Assembly (NCBI GenBank): GCA_029168955.1
Contig: JAPDOI010000010.1
Location: 3,619,001 to 3,683,000 of the forward strand
DNA: 64,000 nucleotides
Direction: 5' to 3'
Source of the DNA: Aplectana chamaeleonis
Lineage: Eukaryota; Nematoda; Chromadorea; Rhabditida; Cosmocercidae
Part shown: positions 61,871 to 64,000 of the stretch, one piece after another
How positions within the stretch are numbered: the first letter of the stretch is position 1
Layout: each line of letters begins with the position of its first letter
Program-made: the position numbers and the translations under genes
The notes under the pieces: model-generated
What the model was told of the DNA's origin: nothing
Databases searched by the model: none
Seen by the model: the letters and a program-made list of their open reading frames with translations, nothing else

Positions 61871-64000
61871 GAAGCCAGATGCACTTTTCACGACGTCCCG
61901 ATGACGTCCTCAGAAGCCAGATGCACTTTTCACGGCGTCCCTATGACGTCATCAGAAGCCATATGCACTTTTCACGACGTCCCGATGACCTCATCAGAAG
62001 CCAGATGCACTTTTCACGACGTCCCGATGACGTCATCAGAAGCCAGATGCACCTTTCACGACGTCCCGATGACGTCATCAGAAGCCATATGCACTTTTCA
62101 CGACGTCCCGGTGACGTCATCAGAAGCCAGATGCACTTTGCACGACGTCCCGATGACGTCATCAGAAGCCATATGCACTTTTCACGACGTCCGGATGACG
62201 TCATCAGAAGCCAGATGCACTTTTCACGACGTTCCGATGACGTCATCAGATGCCAGATGCACTTCTCACGACGTCCCGATGACGTCATCAGAAGCCAGAT
62301 GCACTTTTCACGGCGTCCCGGTGACGTCATCAGAAGCCAGATGCACTTTTCACGACGTCATGATGACGTCATCAGAAGCCAGATGCACTTTTCACGACGT
62401 CCCGATGACGTCATCAGAAGCCAGATGCACTTTTCACGGCGTCCCGGTGACGTCATCAGAAGCCAGATGCACTTTTCACGACGTTCCGATGACGTCATCA
62501 GAAGCCAGATGCACCTTTCACGACGTCCCGGTGACGTCATCAGAAGCCAGATGCACTTTTCACGACGTCCCGATGACGTCATCAGAAGCCAGATGCACTT
62601 TTCACGACGTCCCGGTGACGTCATCAGAAGCCAGATGCACTTTTCACGACGTCCCGATGACGTCATCAGAAGCCAGATGCACTTTTCACGACGTCCCGAT
62701 GACGTCATCAGAAGCCAGATGCACTTTTCACGACGTCCCGATGACGTCATCAGAAGCCAGATGCACTTTTCACGACGTCCCGGTGACGTCATCAGAAGCC
62801 AGATGCACTTTTCACGACGTCCCGATGACGTCATCAGAAGCCAGATGCACTTTTCACGACGTCCCTATGACGTCATCAGAAGCCAGATGCACTTTTCACG
62901 ACGTCCCGGTGACGTCATCAGAAGCCAGATGCACTTTTCACGACGTCCCGATGACGTCATCAGAAGCCAGATGCACTTTTCACGACGTCCCGCTAATGTC
63001 ATCAGAAGCCAAATGCACTTTTCACGACGTCCCGGTGACGTCATCAGAAGCCAGATGCACTTTTCACGACGTCCAGATGACGTCATCAGAAGTCAGATGC
63101 ACTTTTCACGACGTCCCGATGACGTCATCAGAAGCCAGATGCACTTTTCACGACATCCCGGTGACGTCATCAGAAGCCAGATGCACTTTTCACGACGTCC
63201 CGGTGACGTCATCAGAAGCCAGATGCACTTTTCACGACGTCCCGATGACGTCATCAGAAGCCAGATGCACTTTTCACGACGTCCCGATGACGTCATCAGA
63301 AGCCATATGCACTTTTCACGACGTCCCGGTGACGTCCTCAGAAGCCAGATGCACCTTTCACGACGTCCCTATGTCGTCATCAGAAGCCGTATGCACTTTT
63401 CACGACGTCCCGGTGACGTCATCAGAAGCCAGATGCACTTCGCACGACGTTCCGATGACGTCATCAGAAGCCAGATGCACCTTTCACGACGTCCCGGTGA
63501 CGTCATCAGAAGCCAGATGCACTTTTCACGACGTTCCCATGACGTCATTAGAAGCCAGATGCACTTTTCACGACGTCATGATGACGTCATCAGAAGCCAG
63601 ATGCGCTCTTCACGGCGTCCCGGTGACGTCATCAGATGCCAGATGCACTTCTCACGACGTCCCGATGACGTCATCAGAAGCCAGATGCGCTCTTCACGGC
63701 GTCCCGGTGACGTCATCAGATGCCAGATGCACTTCTCACGACGTCCCGATGACGTCATCAGAAGCCAGATGCACCTTTCACGACGTTCCGATGACGTCAT
63801 CAGAAGCCAGATGCACTTTTCACGGCGTCCCGGTGACGTCATCAGAAGCCAGATGCACTTTTCACGACGTTCCGATGACGTCATCAGAAGCCAGATGCAC
63901 CTTTCACGACGTTCCGATGACGTCATCAGAAGCCAGATGCACTTTTCACGGCGTCCCGGTGACGTCATCAGAAGCCAGATGCACTTTTCACGACGTTCCC
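61870..64000 (+). repeat. Satellite outer layer A (right)
   Basis: The left outer-layer variants reappear: CCGGTGACGTC, CACGGCGTCCC, GCACCTTTCACG, GCCATATGC and CACTTCTCACG with ATCAGATGCC. The array continues past the window end. Confidence 0.85.

Larger units (their letters stand above)
23974..64000 (+). repeat. 42-bp satellite array, ~950 monomers, runs off the window
   Basis: Each monomer has two GACGTC palindromes 5 bp apart (GACGTC-CCGAT-GACGTC), followed by ATCAGAAGCCAGATG and a CACTTTTCAC tract. The span is 40,027 bp, about 953 units. Phase is kept for kilobases, broken by small indels (for example near 29,000, 30,466, 32,716, 35,359, 36,327, 37,045, 57,555, 59,046 and 60,627). Since 42 is divisible by three and the unit lacks stops in several frames, huge open frames arise on both strands (up to 2,845 codons at 41015-49552, repeating HFSRRPDNVIRSQM). 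None has gene structure and I do not call them as proteins. Confidence 0.97.

Noticed and set aside
24356..63968. Dozens of long proteins on both strands
   Set aside because: All are readings of the 42-bp unit, whose length is divisible by three. They overlap in several frames and end at indels, not at gene boundaries.
23974..64000. CRISPR array
   Set aside because: Regular 42-bp direct repeats but no unique spacers; repeats are head to tail and there are no cas genes.
23974..64000. Telomeric or CENP-B-box satellite
   Set aside because: No TTAGG-type repeat and no match to the CENP-B box consensus in the monomer.

Overview
The window looks like nuclear DNA of a metazoan, most likely an invertebrate. 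It carries two decayed retroelement reverse transcriptases, many short inverted-repeat DNA elements with TTAA, TAA, CTG or TA target duplications, tRNA-like pol III units, microsatellites and a satellite of at least 40 kb. There are no operons or Shine-Dalgarno-spaced genes. I cannot name the species. I recognise no complete host protein-coding gene. Nearly every long open frame is a by-product of tandem repeats whose period (21 or 42 bp) is divisible by three.

Layout. 1-4.0 kb: unannotated DNA with two PIF/Harbinger-like MITEs and microsatellites. 4.0-6.2 kb: a 21-bp tandem repeat with a 525-bp higher-order copy. 7.0-8.3 kb: palindrome-rich repeats and a TTAA-flanked MITE. 8.3-10.9 kb (minus strand): a CR1-like non-LTR element with endonuclease and RT domains, broken by frameshifts, stops and a nested TTAA-flanked MITE. 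11.6-12.2 kb: remnant of a second, different RT. 14.8-15.5 kb: a TIR element whose interior reads, on the minus strand, as TATA box, initiator, ATG-free 5' leader, signal-peptide exon and 5' splice site. 15.9-17.7 kb: six tRNA-like units (five direct, one inverted) flanked by a 12-bp direct repeat. 17.9-19.3 kb: a 1.5-kb foldback element with a nested MITE. 19.5-23.2 kb: further MITEs, palindromes and an inverted pair of diverged exon-like sequences.

From 23,974 to the end (and beyond) runs one satellite of 42-bp monomers, about 950 copies by length. Most outer monomers contain the palindrome TGACGTCA, the canonical CRE octamer bound by CREB/ATF bZIP proteins. The array is layered almost symmetrically: variable outer layers (24.0-29.3 and 61.9-64.0 kb), homogeneous GATGACGTCATC layers (29.3-33.4 and 58.4-61.9 kb), and a core (33.4-58.4 kb) where two monomer classes have each lost the CRE by a different change. 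This is what repeated expansion from inside an array would leave.

The most notable items are the CRE-bearing layered satellite, its shared GACGTCAT core and 21/42-bp spacing with the separate 21-bp array, and the transposon-borne promoter plus secretory-leader exon.
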